DNA of 64,000 bases from Gammaproteobacteria bacterium (GTDB taxonomy: Bacteria > Pseudomonadota > Gammaproteobacteria > Pseudomonadales > Azotimanducaceae), in contig VXLL01000004.1 of assembly GCA_009841615.1 (NCBI GenBank), positions 176,000 to 239,999 of the forward strand, in the 5' to 3' direction. Shown piece after piece: positions 63,552 through 64,000 of the stretch (within the stretch, counting starts at the first letter, position 1; each line of letters starts with the position of its first letter). The position numbers and the translations under genes were made by a program. Under the pieces are notes generated by a model. It had not been told where the DNA came from, did no database searches, and saw nothing but the letters and a program-made list of their open reading frames with translations.

Positions 63552-64000
63552 TTATTCTTGCCAATCCTGACTTCGGTTAATGTCTTCCAAAGTAGACTCA
63601 ATCCACGTAGACTCTTCGCCGCTAGTCTCCTTTTTCCAAAATACTGCTTGAGTTTTAAGTAAGTCCATAACAAACTCGCACGCAGCAAAAGCGTCAGCTC
63701 GATGAGTTGAAGCCACTATCACCAATACGATTTGATCTTCAGGCTGTAATTCACCGACACGATGAATCACTACTACGTCAAGCAACGACCATCGTTCCTG
63801 CGCTCTCACTAAGATTTGCTCGATACTTGCTTCGGTCATTCCAGGATAGTGCTCTAGGTACAGGCTCGATACATTTCCGGTCTCGGACCGCTCGCGTACT
63901 AGCCCATTGAATGAGACGACCGCACCGGCCTTCCCTCCTAATCGTTCGCGACAAGCTGCCCACTCAACGTGTGACGCACTATCTTGCTAGTGGACTCGCT
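63552..64000 (-). pseudogene. moaE: Molybdopterin synthase catalytic subunit MoaE, with in-frame TAG near the N-terminus
   Basis: The frame codes for MoaE, which transfers sulfur to precursor Z to make molybdopterin. GAVVSFNGLVRERSETGNVS, LYLEHYPGMTEASI, VVVIHRVGELQPEDQIVLV and LKTQAVFWKKE are the family blocks; the active-site lysines lie in the last. Upstream, homology-like sequence (VEWAACRERLGGKAG) continues, but no ATG, GTG or TTG occurs in frame before an amber codon at 63989-63987. Beyond it the frame is open to the window edge. So either the gene has a nonsense mutation near residue 10, or the sequence has an error. An internal ATG at 63839 would give only a truncated protein. Confidence 0.8.

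Noticed and set aside
1..64000. CRISPR array or cas genes
   Set aside because: No regularly spaced repeats and no cas-like proteins were seen.

Overview
The window reads as a chromosomal segment of a gammaproteobacterium of moderate GC (mid-40s percent by eye, not counted), probably aquatic. The clearest taxonomic signals are the mfd / CsiV-like / methylthioinosine phosphorylase neighbourhood and the lexA-topA neighbourhood, both of which resemble Pseudomonas-type gammaproteobacteria. A true TatD orthologue, a class 2 PyrD, an M1 aminopeptidase N and an imuA-imuB-dnaE2 mutagenesis operon fit the same picture. The organism was not identified from the sequence, so the class-level assignment is an inference.

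Layout. 1-9 kb: the 3' part of mfd, a CsiV-like exported protein, purine salvage (MTI phosphorylase, hypoxanthine phosphoribosyltransferase), a Fic gene broken by an amber codon, a thioredoxin-fold lipoprotein and an MscS-type channel. 9-13 kb: lexA with a self-operator candidate, facing topA. 13-22 kb: universal stress protein, lytic transglycosylase, tatD, a small glutaredoxin-like protein, an acetyltransferase / S9 peptidase / ddl chain with overlapping ends, a beta-barrel protein and pyrD. 22-29 kb: a tightly overlapping moxR-DUF58-DUF4381-batA-batB-batD operon. 29-35 kb: ppk2, folE, pepN with a terminator-like leader, and a Gfo/Idh/MocA oxidoreductase. 34.7-39 kb: xdhC and a MocA-like nucleotidyltransferase flank two more thioredoxin-fold exported proteins. 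39-44 kb: nadK, a zinc-ribbon protein, an aromatic amino acid hydroxylase, an NhaC-type antiporter and an ELM1-like protein. About 45 kb: a tRNA-Val / tRNA-Asp pair. 45-48.4 kb: three tandem exported EF-hand proteins, the third a fusion of the other two types. 48.5-55 kb: two paralogous membrane proteins, a MaoC hydratase, a Coq4-like protein, a DUF3667 protein, an MFS transporter and a lipase-like protein.

55.3-64 kb is the most unusual part. An imuA-imuB-dnaE2 operon (SOS-inducible error-prone repair) is read leftwards from a compact promoter whose -35 to -10 region is covered by two head-to-head LexA-box-like palindromes. Directly upstream sits an insertion of 2704 bp with perfect 34-bp terminal inverted repeats and perfect 8-bp target duplications. 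It carries three small genes with strong ribosome binding sites, has no transposase matching its own ends, and has itself been invaded by a now decayed IS3-family element. The insertion point lies inside the imuA -35 element, but the target duplication rebuilds the hexamer, so the promoter core survives. moaE, the next gene beyond the insertion, has no usable start and an in-frame amber codon.

Functional links. LexA (9.1 kb) probably controls both itself and the imu operon through related boxes of the form CTGT-N8-(G/A)TAC. MTI phosphorylase releases hypoxanthine, which the nearby hpt product can salvage. xdhC, the MocA-like gene and moaE point to a molybdenum hydroxylase encoded elsewhere. 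FolE may supply the pterin route used by the aromatic amino acid hydroxylase. The Bat operon, the three thioredoxin-fold proteins and the EF-hand set indicate substantial investment in envelope and periplasmic functions.
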